Assembly: GCA_022450395.1 (NCBI GenBank)
Contig: JAKUQE010000023.1
Span: 1 to 46,682, forward strand
Reading direction: 5' to 3'
Length of the DNA stretch: 46,682 bases
DNA from: Dehalococcoidia bacterium
Lineage (GTDB): Bacteria > Chloroflexota > Dehalococcoidia > Lucifugimonadales > UBA3495
Shown piece by piece: positions 33,285 to 41,588 of the stretch (position 1 is the first letter of the stretch; each line of letters opens with the position of its first letter). A program made the translations under genes and the position numbers. The notes under the pieces are model-generated. The model was not told the DNA's origin. It did not search any database and was given only the letters and a program-made list of their open reading frames with translations.

Positions 33285-33382
33285 TCGCCGCCAGATCGTC
33301 TCTCGGAAGTCAATCCCAGTAGACAATCGCCTGGCCCCATCGTAATATTCCCGCGTAAGTCCCCGAAAGGAGTTGACATAAA

Positions 33383-34255
33383 ATGACTACCGTAGGAACC
33401 GGCGAATATACCTATGAAGCGATCATGGACTGGGCAAAGCTGCCCGAAGGCGAGACTTTCGAGACGGTTAGCGCCGTGGCTACCGATTCCCAGGACCGGG
33501 TTTACGCCTTCCAGCGGAAAGACCCTCCGGTAATGATCTTCGACCGGGATGGCGATCTGCTGGATTCTTGGGGGAACGGCGCGTTTGAGTTTGCCCACGG
33601 TATCCACATCGCCGACGATATCATCTACGTCACCGACCGGAACACCTCCGTGTGCATCATGTACACGTTGGATGGCAAGCCCATCCAGATGCTGGGCCGG
33701 CACGGCGTCCACTCCGACACGGGTTGCGAGAATCCCGGCGATCTGTGCCCCAGGGCGGCCGGTCCCTTCAATTATCCCAGCGAGATGGTTCCCTCCCCGT
33801 CGGGAGACCTCTACGTCTCCGACGGCTATCGGAACGCCCGGGTGCACCGCTTCACCGCGGACGGCGAGTTGAAACAATCTTGGGGTCAGCCCGGCAAGAC
33901 TGAGCCCGGACATTTTCACCTGCCCCACAGTCTTCTGGTGGACGACGACAGCACGGTGTTCGTCTGCGACCGGGAGAACCACCGCATACAGGTTTTCGAC
34001 GGGGATGGTGAGTTCCAATCCATCTGGACCGACATTCAGCGGCCCATGGACATCTCCGAAGGCAAAGATGGGCTTCTCTACGTCAGCGAAGGCAGCCGGG
34101 ACGACTCACCTTCCCGCTTCAGCATCTTGGACAAGCAGGGGACTGTTCTAGGCCGTTTCGACGCCCGCGGCGGTCATGGCAGTTGGGTTGACTCTCATGG
34201 CGATATCTACGTGGCCACGCCGACCAGCGTTGATAAGTACGTCCGGCAGCGGTAG
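33383..34255 (+). CDS. NHL-repeat/six-bladed beta-propeller protein
   Basis: A 290-residue cytoplasmic beta-propeller without signal peptide. NHL-type blades are visible: VSAVATDSQDRVYAFQRKDP, FAHGIHIADDIIYVTDRNT, NYPSEMVPSPSGDLYVSDGY with NARVHRFTADGE, LPHSLLVDDDSTVFVCDREN with HRIQVFDGDGE, and a last SWVDSHGDIYVATP. The layout resembles the catalytic core of peptidylglycine amidating lyase and bacterial relatives found beside catabolic enzymes, which may be lactonases or lyases. AAAGGAG (33366-33372) supports the ATG. Same direction as the CoA-transferase gene, so a two-gene transcript is likely. Its convergent neighbour is the ThDP enzyme. Confidence 0.85.
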   Translation: MTTVGTGEYTYEAIMDWAKLPEGETFETVSAVATDSQDRVYAFQRKDPPVMIFDRDGDLLDSWGNGAFEFAHGIHIADDIIYVTDRNTSVCIMYTLDGKPIQMLGRHGVHSDTGCENPGDLCPRAAGPFNYPSEMVPSPSGDLYVSDGYRNARVHRFTADGELKQSWGQPGKTEPGHFHLPHSLLVDDDSTVFVCDRENHRIQVFDGDGEFQSIWTDIQRPMDISEGKDGLLYVSEGSRDDSPSRFSILDKQGTVLGRFDARGGHGSWVDSHGDIYVATPTSVDKYVRQR

Positions 34256-34268
34256 TCCAGGAAGTGCG

Positions 34269-34303
34269 CCCTCACCCCACCCCTTCGGGGCCCGGGGTGA
34301 GGG
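34269..34303. terminator. Hairpin between convergent propeller and ThDP-enzyme genes
   Basis: CCCTCACCCC (34269-34278) pairs with GGGGTGAGGG (34294-34303); inside lies a second CCCC-TTC-GGGG stem. It sits in the 53-bp gap between two convergent stops and so could end both transcripts, though neither side has a T-run. Confidence 0.5.
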
Positions 34304-34308
34304 GTCAG

Positions 34309-35985
34309 TTACGGAGCCCACGGCACGGGGGATTCGCTGTCCATGGGGTCCGTTACCACGTCGACAACGGCCGGACGGCCGGACGCCAACGCTTGCTCTA
34401 AGGCGCTCTGGATGTCTCCAGGCCGGTCCACCCGTATCCCCAAGGCTCCCATGGACTCGGCAACCTTGGCCAGGTCCACGTCGTTGAACTGCCACAGTTC
34501 GGATGAGTCCGCGCCATCCACGTTGGCGTAGCCACGGTCGTCGCCCCGCTTGTTCTGCATCAATCCGCGGTTGTTGTTCACCACGGTGATCACGGGGATG
34601 TTGTAACGCACCGCGGTTTCCAGCTCGCCGATGTGGTACCACAACCCACCGTCGCCGGTGAAGCAAACCACCGGCCGGTCGGGAGCGGCGCATTTGACTC
34701 CGATAGCTCCGGGGAGCCCCCAACCCAGGGACCCGGCACACCGGATGTAACCCTGCCCTGGGTGGTTCAAGTCCACCATCGAACCGGTCCAGATACCGGC
34801 GTGACCGGTATCGGAGACCAATATAGAATCCTCGGGCAGGAATTTCGTTAATTCGTTGCAGAGCCGCTCCGGTATGATTGGGACGGCCTCCGAGTTGGAC
34901 CTGGGAGCGACCTCTTCCCGCCAGTCTTTCACCAGTTCTTGAGCTCGCGAAACCCAGTCGTTCCGGCCCCCGATGGGCTCCAGCGCCTCGATCAGTTTGC
35001 GAAGGGTGGCTTTGGCGTCGCCGTGCAACGATACCTCGTTGGGATAGCTCCGCCCCAGCTCCGAAGGGTCGATGTCGATCTGGATCACCGGCGTACCTTC
35101 GGCTGGGATCCTCCACTCGTTGGTTACCTGGCTGCCGGTGTGGCTCCCGACGAAAAGCACCAGGTCGGCTTCGGCAACCACGCGATTGGCGCACCACCTG
35201 GAATAGGATCCGACGACTCCCACGGACAGGGGATGGTTGTCGGTGATGGCGCCTTTGGCGTTCAATGACGTGGCCACCGGAATGGAGAGCATCTCGGCCA
35301 ATTCAACCACTTCCTGCTCGGCCTGGGAGGACGTAACCCCGCCCCCCGCGACAATGACTGGGCGTTGTGCCCCAGACAGTCTCTGGGCGGCCCGCAGCAC
35401 GGTGTCCGGTGAAGCTTCGGGACGGAAGGCCGGACGGTGGGTGAACGACTCCTCAACGACTAATTCCAGGTCGCCTTCGGTTTGCATGATCACGTTGGCG
35501 GTCATGCCTTGAAGATCTAGGTGCACCGGCATCGGAGTGCCGGAGGTGGCCTCCCGGAACGCTTGCCGTAGTAGGTACGGGAGTTGCTCTACCCGTTCAA
35601 CGAAGGCGGAGAACTTGGTTACCGAGGCGAAGGGTTTGGAGTGCTCTATCTCTTGATAGGCGTTCTTCTGCTGCTCCATGGGCGTTTTGCGTCCGGTCAT
35701 GGCGATCACGGGGGACATGGCCAGATAGGGATCCTGTAATCCGGCGGCCAGATTCGCCGCGCCTACCGATTGGGCGAAACAGACCCCCGGACGGTTGGCG
35801 GCGCGGGCATAACCGTCGGCCATGTACGCCGCGGCCTTCTCTCCGTGGGTGATGATACTTTTGACGCCCAAAACGCTCATCTCCGCCAGGGCTTCCCGGG
35901 CGATGGCCGGGGCCACGAAAACGTGAGTGACGCCGTAGGCCTTGAGGGCTTCCGCAATGAACTTGCCGCCGGTGATTCGTGCCAT
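34309..35985 (-). CDS. Thiamine-diphosphate-dependent enzyme, acetolactate synthase-like
   Basis: A 558-residue ThDP enzyme with the three-domain arrangement of acetolactate synthase large subunits. The catalytic Glu is Glu49 (THGEKAAAYMADGYAR), which activates the cofactor. The middle domain has PVIVAGGGV and DIDPSELGRSYP, and the ThDP/Mg motif is GDGG at 444-447 ending in NNN at 470-472. No small regulatory subunit and no branched-chain pathway gene is adjacent, and the FAD-pocket residues of true AHAS cannot be confirmed by eye, so a decarboxylase, benzoylformate-type or sulfoacetaldehyde-type enzyme is equally possible. ATG with GGAGAGG upstream. Confidence 0.88.
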   Translation of the reverse strand: MARITGGKFIAEALKAYGVTHVFVAPAIAREALAEMSVLGVKSIITHGEKAAAYMADGYARAANRPGVCFAQSVGAANLAAGLQDPYLAMSPVIAMTGRKTPMEQQKNAYQEIEHSKPFASVTKFSAFVERVEQLPYLLRQAFREATSGTPMPVHLDLQGMTANVIMQTEGDLELVVEESFTHRPAFRPEASPDTVLRAAQRLSGAQRPVIVAGGGVTSSQAEQEVVELAEMLSIPVATSLNAKGAITDNHPLSVGVVGSYSRWCANRVVAEADLVLFVGSHTGSQVTNEWRIPAEGTPVIQIDIDPSELGRSYPNEVSLHGDAKATLRKLIEALEPIGGRNDWVSRAQELVKDWREEVAPRSNSEAVPIIPERLCNELTKFLPEDSILVSDTGHAGIWTGSMVDLNHPGQGYIRCAGSLGWGLPGAIGVKCAAPDRPVVCFTGDGGLWYHIGELETAVRYNIPVITVVNNNRGLMQNKRGDDRGYANVDGADSSELWQFNDVDLAKVAESMGALGIRVDRPGDIQSALEQALASGRPAVVDVVTDPMDSESPVPWAP

Positions 35986-36043
35986 CTCTACCTCTCCAAT
36001 CTGGTGAGCCGGTTACTAGATTTTGGGTTTCAGATAACTGTAG

Positions 36044-36103
36044 TTCGACAAGCTCACCACGAACTTCAAAGGGCGGAATATCGTTCGTCCTGAGCCTGTC
36101 GAA
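36044..36103. repeat. Imperfect inverted repeat (MITE-like intergenic element)
   Basis: A 21-bp arm at 36044-36064 (TTCGACAAGCTCACC...) matches the reverse complement of 36083-36103 (...CTGAGCCTGTCGAA) at 18 of 21 positions. It lies between two minus-strand genes. Such TTCGACAGGCTCA-type elements are commonly seen between genes in metagenomic bacteria. Confidence 0.6.
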
Positions 36104-36142
36104 GGGCCATGACTCCCCTTCTGCATTGCATTCGGATAGGCA

Positions 36143-37315
36143 CTAAATGCGGCCATCAGCTTCAAGTCCCAAAGCAACCTTTCCGTACTGCGACCCGCCC
36201 AGCTCCATGATAAGACCGTCCCGGTGGGATACCGCATGGGCATCCCGATGAAATCTCTGAAGGGACGAGGAGTCGAAGAGAGCGTGGCCCCCGCTCAGGT
36301 CAAAGAGTCGGTTGACCGAGCGTAGACAGAGTTGGGTGATGAAGGCCTTGTCCCGCCGGTATCGTGCCCGCTCTAGAGGAGAGAACGATTCTCCAGCCTT
36401 CGCTTTGTCGAACATTTCCCGGATGTCATGCCGTAAGAACACCCGGGCCGCGTCGACCTCCGCGGCGGCTTCGGATAGGCGGATCTGGATGGCAGGGGAC
36501 TCCGCGGTTTTGCCGGGACCTGACGTTCCGATCAGGCGGGCGGTAAACTCGTCGATCATCCCTTGAGCGATTCCAATCATAGGGGCCACCAAGTCCCATC
36601 CCAACAACACCGGTATCGGCATCCGGTACCGGTCCTGCCCGTGTATCTCCCACCCGGTCCAATCACCATCGCCGGCGCGGTTCACGTTCAATACTCGGTG
36701 AGCAGGGACAAAGGCGTCTTCCACGACAATATCCTTGCTCCCGGTGCCTCTCAGCCCCGAGACGAACCAGTTATCGACGATCTCAAAATCCGAGCGTGGG
36801 ATCAGGGCCCAGCTCCGTTCGCCGATCCCCTCCACGCCCAGCATCACCCATCCCGCGGCATCGCAACCGCTGGAGAACTCCCAGTGGCCGGTAACACGAT
36901 ATCCGCCACTGATCGGCTCGGCCCTAGAGATACCGGTGTTCAAGGAGCTTGAGATGAGAACGTCGGGTCCACCGGCGAACACTTCTTCCTGAGCCTGCAG
37001 AGCCCAATGGCCAACCATGCAGCCATGCACGGCCCAGACCGAATAGCACCAGGAGGAAGAGCCGCAGCCTCTCCCTAACTCGGCGCCGACATCCAAGACC
37101 AAGCTATAGTCGACATCCAGGCCTCCGAAGCGGGGTGGGACCCCGATCCGGTACAGGCCCGCCGACAGAATGTCTTGGACCGTTTCGTCAGGGATGCGGC
37201 GAAGCTCCTCGTTATGGGCGGCCCGCGATTTGAGTATGGGAACCAGGTCCGCCGCCCGGCCGAGCAACTCCCCGGCAGTCAGATCGTTCACTTGAGAGCC
37301 AGTATTCGCCGCCAA
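36143..37315 (-). CDS. HsaA-like flavin-dependent monooxygenase (acyl-CoA dehydrogenase fold), tandem copy 2
   Basis: A 390-residue group D flavoprotein of the acyl-CoA dehydrogenase fold. The start is placed at TTG 37315-37313 because it gives LAANTGS aligned with MAANTNS of the upstream twin and the same length; an upstream start at 37351 would overlap that gene by 35 bp. Features: LKSRAAHNEELRRIPDETVQDI, GCGSSSWCYSVWAVHGCMVG (substrate/flavin pocket), GHWEFSSGCDAAGWVMLG, VSGLRGTGSKDIVV and the C-terminal SGGHALFDSSSLQRFHRD. This set matches HsaA/HpaB-type hydroxylases, which need FADH2 or FMNH2 from a partner reductase. None is nearby. TAAG links the upstream stop directly to this TTG, implying coupling. 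Confidence 0.85.
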   Translation of the reverse strand: MAANTGSQVNDLTAGELLGRAADLVPILKSRAAHNEELRRIPDETVQDILSAGLYRIGVPPRFGGLDVDYSLVLDVGAELGRGCGSSSWCYSVWAVHGCMVGHWALQAQEEVFAGGPDVLISSSLNTGISRAEPISGGYRVTGHWEFSSGCDAAGWVMLGVEGIGERSWALIPRSDFEIVDNWFVSGLRGTGSKDIVVEDAFVPAHRVLNVNRAGDGDWTGWEIHGQDRYRMPIPVLLGWDLVAPMIGIAQGMIDEFTARLIGTSGPGKTAESPAIQIRLSEAAAEVDAARVFLRHDIREMFDKAKAGESFSPLERARYRRDKAFITQLCLRSVNRLFDLSGGHALFDSSSLQRFHRDAHAVSHRDGLIMELGGSQYGKVALGLEADGRI

Positions 37316-37316
37316 C

Positions 37317-38489
37317 TTAAATCCCTTGCTCAGCTTCAAGGCCCAGGGCAACTCTGCCGTAGGCCTGGCCGCCCAGGTCCATGATTAGCCCGTCCCGATG
37401 GGCTATGGCATGGGCATCCCGATGGATGCGCTGCAGGGCCTCGGTATCAAACAGGGCGTGGCCTCCGCTCAGGTCGAATAGGCGGTTGACGGAGCGCAAG
37501 CAAAGCTGGGCGATGAAAGCCTTATCCCGCCGGTATCGTGCCCGTTCCAGGGGAGTGAATGTTTCCCCAGCGTTTGCCTTCTCGAACATCTCACGAATGT
37601 CATGGTACATAAACGCTCGGCCGGCATCCACCTCGGCAGTGGCCTCGGACAGGCGGATCTGGATGGCCTGATTCTCCGCGGTCTTGCCGGGACCTGACGT
37701 TCCGATAAGCCGGGCGGTAAACTCGTCGATCATCCCCTGGGCCAGGCCCACCATTGGGGCCACCAAGTCCCATCCAAGTGAGACTGGTATGGGTATGCGA
37801 TAGCAGGGTTGGCCGTGTATCTCCCATCCGGTCCAGTCGCCGTTTCCGGCGGTAGTCGCGTCCAGCACCCTGTAGGAAGGAACAAAAGCGTCCTCAACGA
37901 CGATATCCTTGCTCCCGGTGCCCCGCAGTCCGGAAACGAACCAGGTGTCGACGATCTCAAAATCTTGACGAGGGACCAGCATCCAAGTACGTTCGCCGAT
38001 ACCCGCGGCGCCTAATAGCAGCCAACTGGCGGAATCGCATCCGCTGGAGAACTCCCAACGGCCTTTCAGACGATACCCGCCGTTCACCGCTTCTGTCTTG
38101 GAAGTTCCCGTGGTTAGGGAGCTTGAGAACAGGGCGTCTGGTCCGTCGGCAAACAGCTCTTCTTGCGCTTGCAAAGGCCAAAATCCCGCCATATAGGCGT
38201 TGGCCGCCCAGACCGAGTAGCACCAGGATGAAGACGCACAGCCCCTGGCCAGTTCCTCTCCCACCTGGAAGACCAAGCCGTCGGCGACGTCTAGGCCGCC
38301 GAACCGGTTCGGGACCTCGATGCGGTTCAAGCCCGCCGCTAGAAAATCTTGAATCGTCTCATCGGGAATGCGGCGAAACTCCTCGGTGTGGGCCGCTCGA
38401 GATTTCAGGACCGGCACCATGTCCGTCGCCCGGCGGAGCAACTCTTCCGAGGTCAATTGGGTCACTTCAGAGTTCGTATTCGCCGCCAC
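37317..38489 (-). CDS. HsaA-like flavin-dependent monooxygenase (acyl-CoA dehydrogenase fold), tandem copy 1
   Basis: The 390-residue twin of the next gene, about three quarters identical without gaps by eye. Shared blocks include VPVLKSRAAHTEEFRRIPDE, CASSSWCYSVWAANAYMAG, GRWEFSSGCDSASWLLLG, FVSGLRGTGSKDIVVEDAF and FDLSGGHALFDTEALQRIHR. Family precedent (3-HSA hydroxylase HsaA, p-hydroxyphenylacetate hydroxylase) points to aromatic or steroid ring hydroxylation using reduced flavin from a separate enzyme. The differences concentrate in the entry helix (ANAYMAGFWPL against VHGCMVGHWAL), so substrates may differ. Start is GTG at 38489. A 17-bp palindrome 30 bp upstream may be its operator. Confidence 0.85.
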   Translation of the reverse strand: MAANTNSEVTQLTSEELLRRATDMVPVLKSRAAHTEEFRRIPDETIQDFLAAGLNRIEVPNRFGGLDVADGLVFQVGEELARGCASSSWCYSVWAANAYMAGFWPLQAQEELFADGPDALFSSSLTTGTSKTEAVNGGYRLKGRWEFSSGCDSASWLLLGAAGIGERTWMLVPRQDFEIVDTWFVSGLRGTGSKDIVVEDAFVPSYRVLDATTAGNGDWTGWEIHGQPCYRIPIPVSLGWDLVAPMVGLAQGMIDEFTARLIGTSGPGKTAENQAIQIRLSEATAEVDAGRAFMYHDIREMFEKANAGETFTPLERARYRRDKAFIAQLCLRSVNRLFDLSGGHALFDTEALQRIHRDAHAIAHRDGLIMDLGGQAYGRVALGLEAEQGI

Positions 38490-38518
38490 TTAAACTCCCC
38501 GTGCTAAGCCGTGCCAGC

Positions 38519-38535
38519 TAGGGAATCATTCCCTA
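38519..38535. promoter_or_regulatory. 17-bp palindrome upstream of the HsaA-like pair
   Basis: TAGGGAATCATTCCCTA is a perfect palindrome of two 8-bp arms around one base. It lies 30 bp before the GTG of the minus-strand monooxygenase gene and about 180 bp before the plus-strand hydrolase, the usual place and size for a dimeric repressor operator. Confidence 0.45.
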
Positions 38536-38712
38536 TGGGCGGTTTGAATTCTAAGGGGAATCCCCCAGGCTGTCCAGCCAAGGGCCGATGCGCCGGTAGC
38601 CATCGTACCGGGCTTGCCGGACCGGGACGAGGTGGTAACATTGGTGGACGCCGGGTGATGGAATCAGGCCATTCCTGTCTTCGAGCCACAGACCGCCAGC
38701 AAGGATGGGTAT

Positions 38713-39594
38713 TTGGCAGAGCAGAACAAAGCAGGCTATGTAGACGTTCCGGGTGGCAAAGTTTGGTATGAAGTTTTAGGCGGCGGCGGTGGCCTGCCCC
38801 TCATTACCCTGCACGGAGGTCCCGGTTCAACCCATTTTGGTTTTGAGCCATTGAAGGCGCTATCGGAGAATCGGCCCGTGGTCTTTTACGACCAACTGGG
38901 TTGCGGCAACTCGGACCGGCCTGACGACCTCAGCCTATGGACGGTGGAGCGTTTCGTGGAGGAACTTCACATCCTGCGAAATCACCTTGGGTTGGACCGA
39001 TGTCATATTCTGGGGCACTCCTGGGGCACTATGCTGGGAATGGACTACTATCTGGCGCACCCGGACGGTATCCTGAGCCTGGTGCAGTCCAGCCCATGCA
39101 TCAGCATTCAACGGTGGATTGAAGACTGCAACAATTACCGGAATCAGTTGCCCGCCGAAGTCCAAGCGGTTATGGCCGAACACGAAAAAGCCGGAACCAC
39201 CGGTTCAGAGGAGTACAAGGACGCCGAGAAGGAGTTCAACAAACGTCACGTCTTGCGCATGGACCCGGTTCCGGAGGCCGTGTTGCATGGCCGGCGGGAA
39301 CGCGGAACCGTTGTCTACGAGACGATGTGGGGTCCCAACGAATTCTTCATGACCGGAAACTTGGCGGACTACGACCGGTCTGGTGACTTGCACCAGATCA
39401 GCATTCCCACCCTATACTCTTGCGGCCGCTTCGACGAAGCTGCTCCTGACACGGTTAACTGGTACGCCGAGCTAACGCCCAACGCTGAGTTCTTCGTCTA
39501 CGAGAACAGCGCCCACATGCCCCACTGGGAGGAGACTTCACGGTACATCAGCGTTGTCCGCGACTTTTTGCGGAGGACGGATGAGTTGGCATAA
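38713..39594 (+). CDS. Proline iminopeptidase-family alpha/beta hydrolase
   Basis: A 293-residue protein of the proline iminopeptidase family. HGGPG (34-38) is the family oxyanion motif, YDQLGCGNSDRPDD is typical, and the nucleophile elbow is GHSWG with Ser103. The acid is in SCGRFDEAAP and the base in ENSAHMPHWEE, so the triad is complete. No signal peptide. The annotated start is TTG. Real substrates in this family range from N-terminal proline peptides to lactones and amides; next to HsaA-like enzymes, hydrolysis of a ring-cleavage product is possible but unproven. Divergent from the monooxygenase pair, sharing the palindrome-containing gap. Confidence 0.85.
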   Translation: MAEQNKAGYVDVPGGKVWYEVLGGGGGLPLITLHGGPGSTHFGFEPLKALSENRPVVFYDQLGCGNSDRPDDLSLWTVERFVEELHILRNHLGLDRCHILGHSWGTMLGMDYYLAHPDGILSLVQSSPCISIQRWIEDCNNYRNQLPAEVQAVMAEHEKAGTTGSEEYKDAEKEFNKRHVLRMDPVPEAVLHGRRERGTVVYETMWGPNEFFMTGNLADYDRSGDLHQISIPTLYSCGRFDEAAPDTVNWYAELTPNAEFFVYENSAHMPHWEETSRYISVVRDFLRRTDELA

Positions 39595-39612
39595 GTTCTA
39601 GGTCCGGACCTT

Positions 39613-39641
39613 TTGACATATTCCCCAAATGTGAATATTGT
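39613..39641 (+). promoter_or_regulatory. Candidate sigma70-type promoter of the DUF35/thiolase operon
   Basis: TTGACA (39613-39618), 17-bp spacer, TATTGT (39636-39641). A second possible -10, TATACT, follows at 39653-39658. Start codon at 39723. Confidence 0.5.
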
Positions 39642-39722
39642 TGACCAAGTAGATATACTTACATTGAAAACCGTGAAAACCGCGAACGCCGCTCTAGAAT
39701 CTTCCAGCATTGGAGAAAAGAT

Positions 39723-40133
39723 ATGGTAAAGCAGGGTGTGATACCCGATGATTTGACTAAGCCCTTCTGGGAGGCCGCCAACGAGGAGCGGTTGGTCATC
39801 CAGAATTGCACGGCTTGTAACCGGCTCCAGCACCCGCCGGTGGCAACGTGCCGTCAATGTGGGTCGGGAGATAATTTGGAATGGAAGGGGATGAGTGGGC
39901 GGGCCAAGATTTACAACTACACCGTTGTGTACGATACCCCCATCAGGATGCTTCAAGACAATCAACCGTTCAATCTGGCGGTGGTCATGTTGGATGAGGA
40001 CCCGGGGATCCAGATGTACTCCCACCTCCCGGGAACTCCGGTGGACGAAGTCCCGGTGGGGGCCAGCGTCGAAGTCATCTTCGAGGCGACGGCCAACGGC
40101 CAAAAGGTCCCCGAATGGCGGGTAGCAGGCTAG
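39723..40133 (+). CDS. Zn-ribbon/OB-fold protein (DUF35), thiolase partner
   Basis: A 136-residue DUF35 protein. The N-terminal helix (LTKPFWEAANEERLVIQNC) leads into a rubredoxin-like zinc ribbon with Cys29, Cys32, Cys43 and Cys46 (NCTACN and TCRQCG), then an OB-fold (GRAKIYNYTVVYD, NLAVVMLDEDPGIQMYSHL, VPVGASVEVIFE). Such proteins bind acyl-CoA and form complexes with thiolase-like proteins, for example in archaeal mevalonate synthesis or steroid side-chain shortening in actinobacteria. The thiolase gene follows after 48 bp, which fits. ATG start; a clear promoter lies about 80 bp upstream. Confidence 0.9.
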   Translation: MVKQGVIPDDLTKPFWEAANEERLVIQNCTACNRLQHPPVATCRQCGSGDNLEWKGMSGRAKIYNYTVVYDTPIRMLQDNQPFNLAVVMLDEDPGIQMYSHLPGTPVDEVPVGASVEVIFEATANGQKVPEWRVAG

Positions 40134-40181
40134 ACGCACTTATCTTCGCAAACTTTGATTGCTCACAGAAAGGAGTGAACA

Positions 40182-41513
40182 ATGACCACTCAGAACGCTC
40201 CGGCATCATTCTACCGAACCACCGAGGGACTAGGCGTATGGCCGCACAAAGGTAAAGTCGCGGCTGTAGGTATCGGGCACTCTCCCACTGCCCGGCGTTG
40301 GGATGGGACACCCGAAAACACCATGGGCGCAAACAGCATCCTAGCGCTCCGGAGAGCTATTGAAGACGCCGGTGTCTCGCCGGACCAGATCGATGGTCTG
40401 GTGATTGACCCAGTGACCACGACCGGGGCTCACTGGGATGCGGGCGACCCGATCCCCATGGACGTAGTCAACTACTACAACCCGACTGACGATCCCTTGG
40501 ACGGTATCGCCAAGCTGAGCTGTGAGTGGCTCTTGAAGAACATGCCGGAGCTCACGAACGTCAAGTTCACCATGTACGGCACGGGTTGTATGTCCCACGC
40601 CATCGTCGTCGCCGCCCAAGCCGTGGGTGACGGCCTCACGAATACCTGCCTGGTGCTCAAGAGCTGGCATAACTTGGAAGGCCGGTACAACCAGGCAGGG
40701 GTTAGCGCGGCGGAAGACGTTTCCGGCTCTTACGCGATCGGTCCTGGGCGGACCATCTGGGGACCCCCAGGGTGCTTTGGAACTGCCCTGCAGTTCGCCG
40801 AATACTGCCGGAAGTACGGTAAATCCCACGACATGATGGCTCCGTTCATGGCCAACTCCAGAAGGAACGGGCTGCTGTTTCCCGAAGGATACTGGGCCCA
40901 GCACCGGCCAGAGCAGTTGACAGCGGAAGACTACCTGGCCGCGCGTTGGATAGCCAAGCCCGCCAGCCTCTTCGACAACGACATACCGGTTATGGTGTCC
41001 GCGGCCTATCTTTTCGCCACCGCGGAACGGGCCAAGGACATGAAGCAGAAGCCCGTGTACATCCTCAACCATGCGTCCAGCCGGGGCACCGCTCGGAGCC
41101 TCACCCCAACCCTGGACGAGATACAGGCGGAAACCGGGAGCACGGGGAGAAAGATTTTTGAGGGGGCCGGTATTACCGCAGACGACCTCTCCTTCGAAAA
41201 CATGTATGATGGCTTCGCCTTGTTCCACCAGTTTCACATCGAGGGCCTGGGCTATCGAGGAATGAAATTTGGGGACGCCCTGGACTTTTACCAAACGGAT
41301 ATCAGTATTGAGGGGCCGAACCCCGTTCTTCCCAGCGGCGGCAATATCGGTAGTGGCCGCAGCCGTTTCTGGATGCACACCGATTGCATCCAGCAGTTGC
41401 AAGGAAGGGCGGGCGCTCGAAGTGTCACGGGGGTAAAACCTGAGATCGCGGTTTCCGGTGGCCCCATGCCGATGGGCGGCAACTTCACCGTTTGGAGCGC
41501 GTCACCTGACTAG
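40182..41513 (+). CDS. Thiolase-family (SCP2/lipid-transfer-like) protein
   Basis: A 443-residue thiolase-fold protein of the SCP2-like branch. The first half shows RAIEDAGVSPDQIDGLVID and the nucleophile region MYGTGCMSHAIVVAAQAV with Cys136. The second half has the pocket SFENMYDGFALFHQFHIEGLG and the loop PVLPSGGNIGSGR followed by QQLQGRAGARSV. The last CxGGG motif of classical thiolases is replaced by SGGPMPMGGNF, as is common in this branch. With its DUF35 partner it may carry out retro-thiolysis or retro-aldol chain shortening of a bulky acyl-CoA, as known for steroid side chains. AGGAG (40171-40175) precedes the ATG. Confidence 0.88.
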   Translation: MTTQNAPASFYRTTEGLGVWPHKGKVAAVGIGHSPTARRWDGTPENTMGANSILALRRAIEDAGVSPDQIDGLVIDPVTTTGAHWDAGDPIPMDVVNYYNPTDDPLDGIAKLSCEWLLKNMPELTNVKFTMYGTGCMSHAIVVAAQAVGDGLTNTCLVLKSWHNLEGRYNQAGVSAAEDVSGSYAIGPGRTIWGPPGCFGTALQFAEYCRKYGKSHDMMAPFMANSRRNGLLFPEGYWAQHRPEQLTAEDYLAARWIAKPASLFDNDIPVMVSAAYLFATAERAKDMKQKPVYILNHASSRGTARSLTPTLDEIQAETGSTGRKIFEGAGITADDLSFENMYDGFALFHQFHIEGLGYRGMKFGDALDFYQTDISIEGPNPVLPSGGNIGSGRSRFWMHTDCIQQLQGRAGARSVTGVKPEIAVSGGPMPMGGNFTVWSASPD

Positions 41514-41588
41514 ACCCCAACGGGTGCCCTAAACAGTTGAATTTTAGGTGGCCGAAAGGCCACCTTACTTTGAGAGAGAGGGATCTAT

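Noticed and set aside
37316-37351. Upstream start of the second HsaA-like gene
   Set aside because: It would overlap the first copy by 35 bp and add 12 residues absent from the twin; TTG at 37315 gives equal length.
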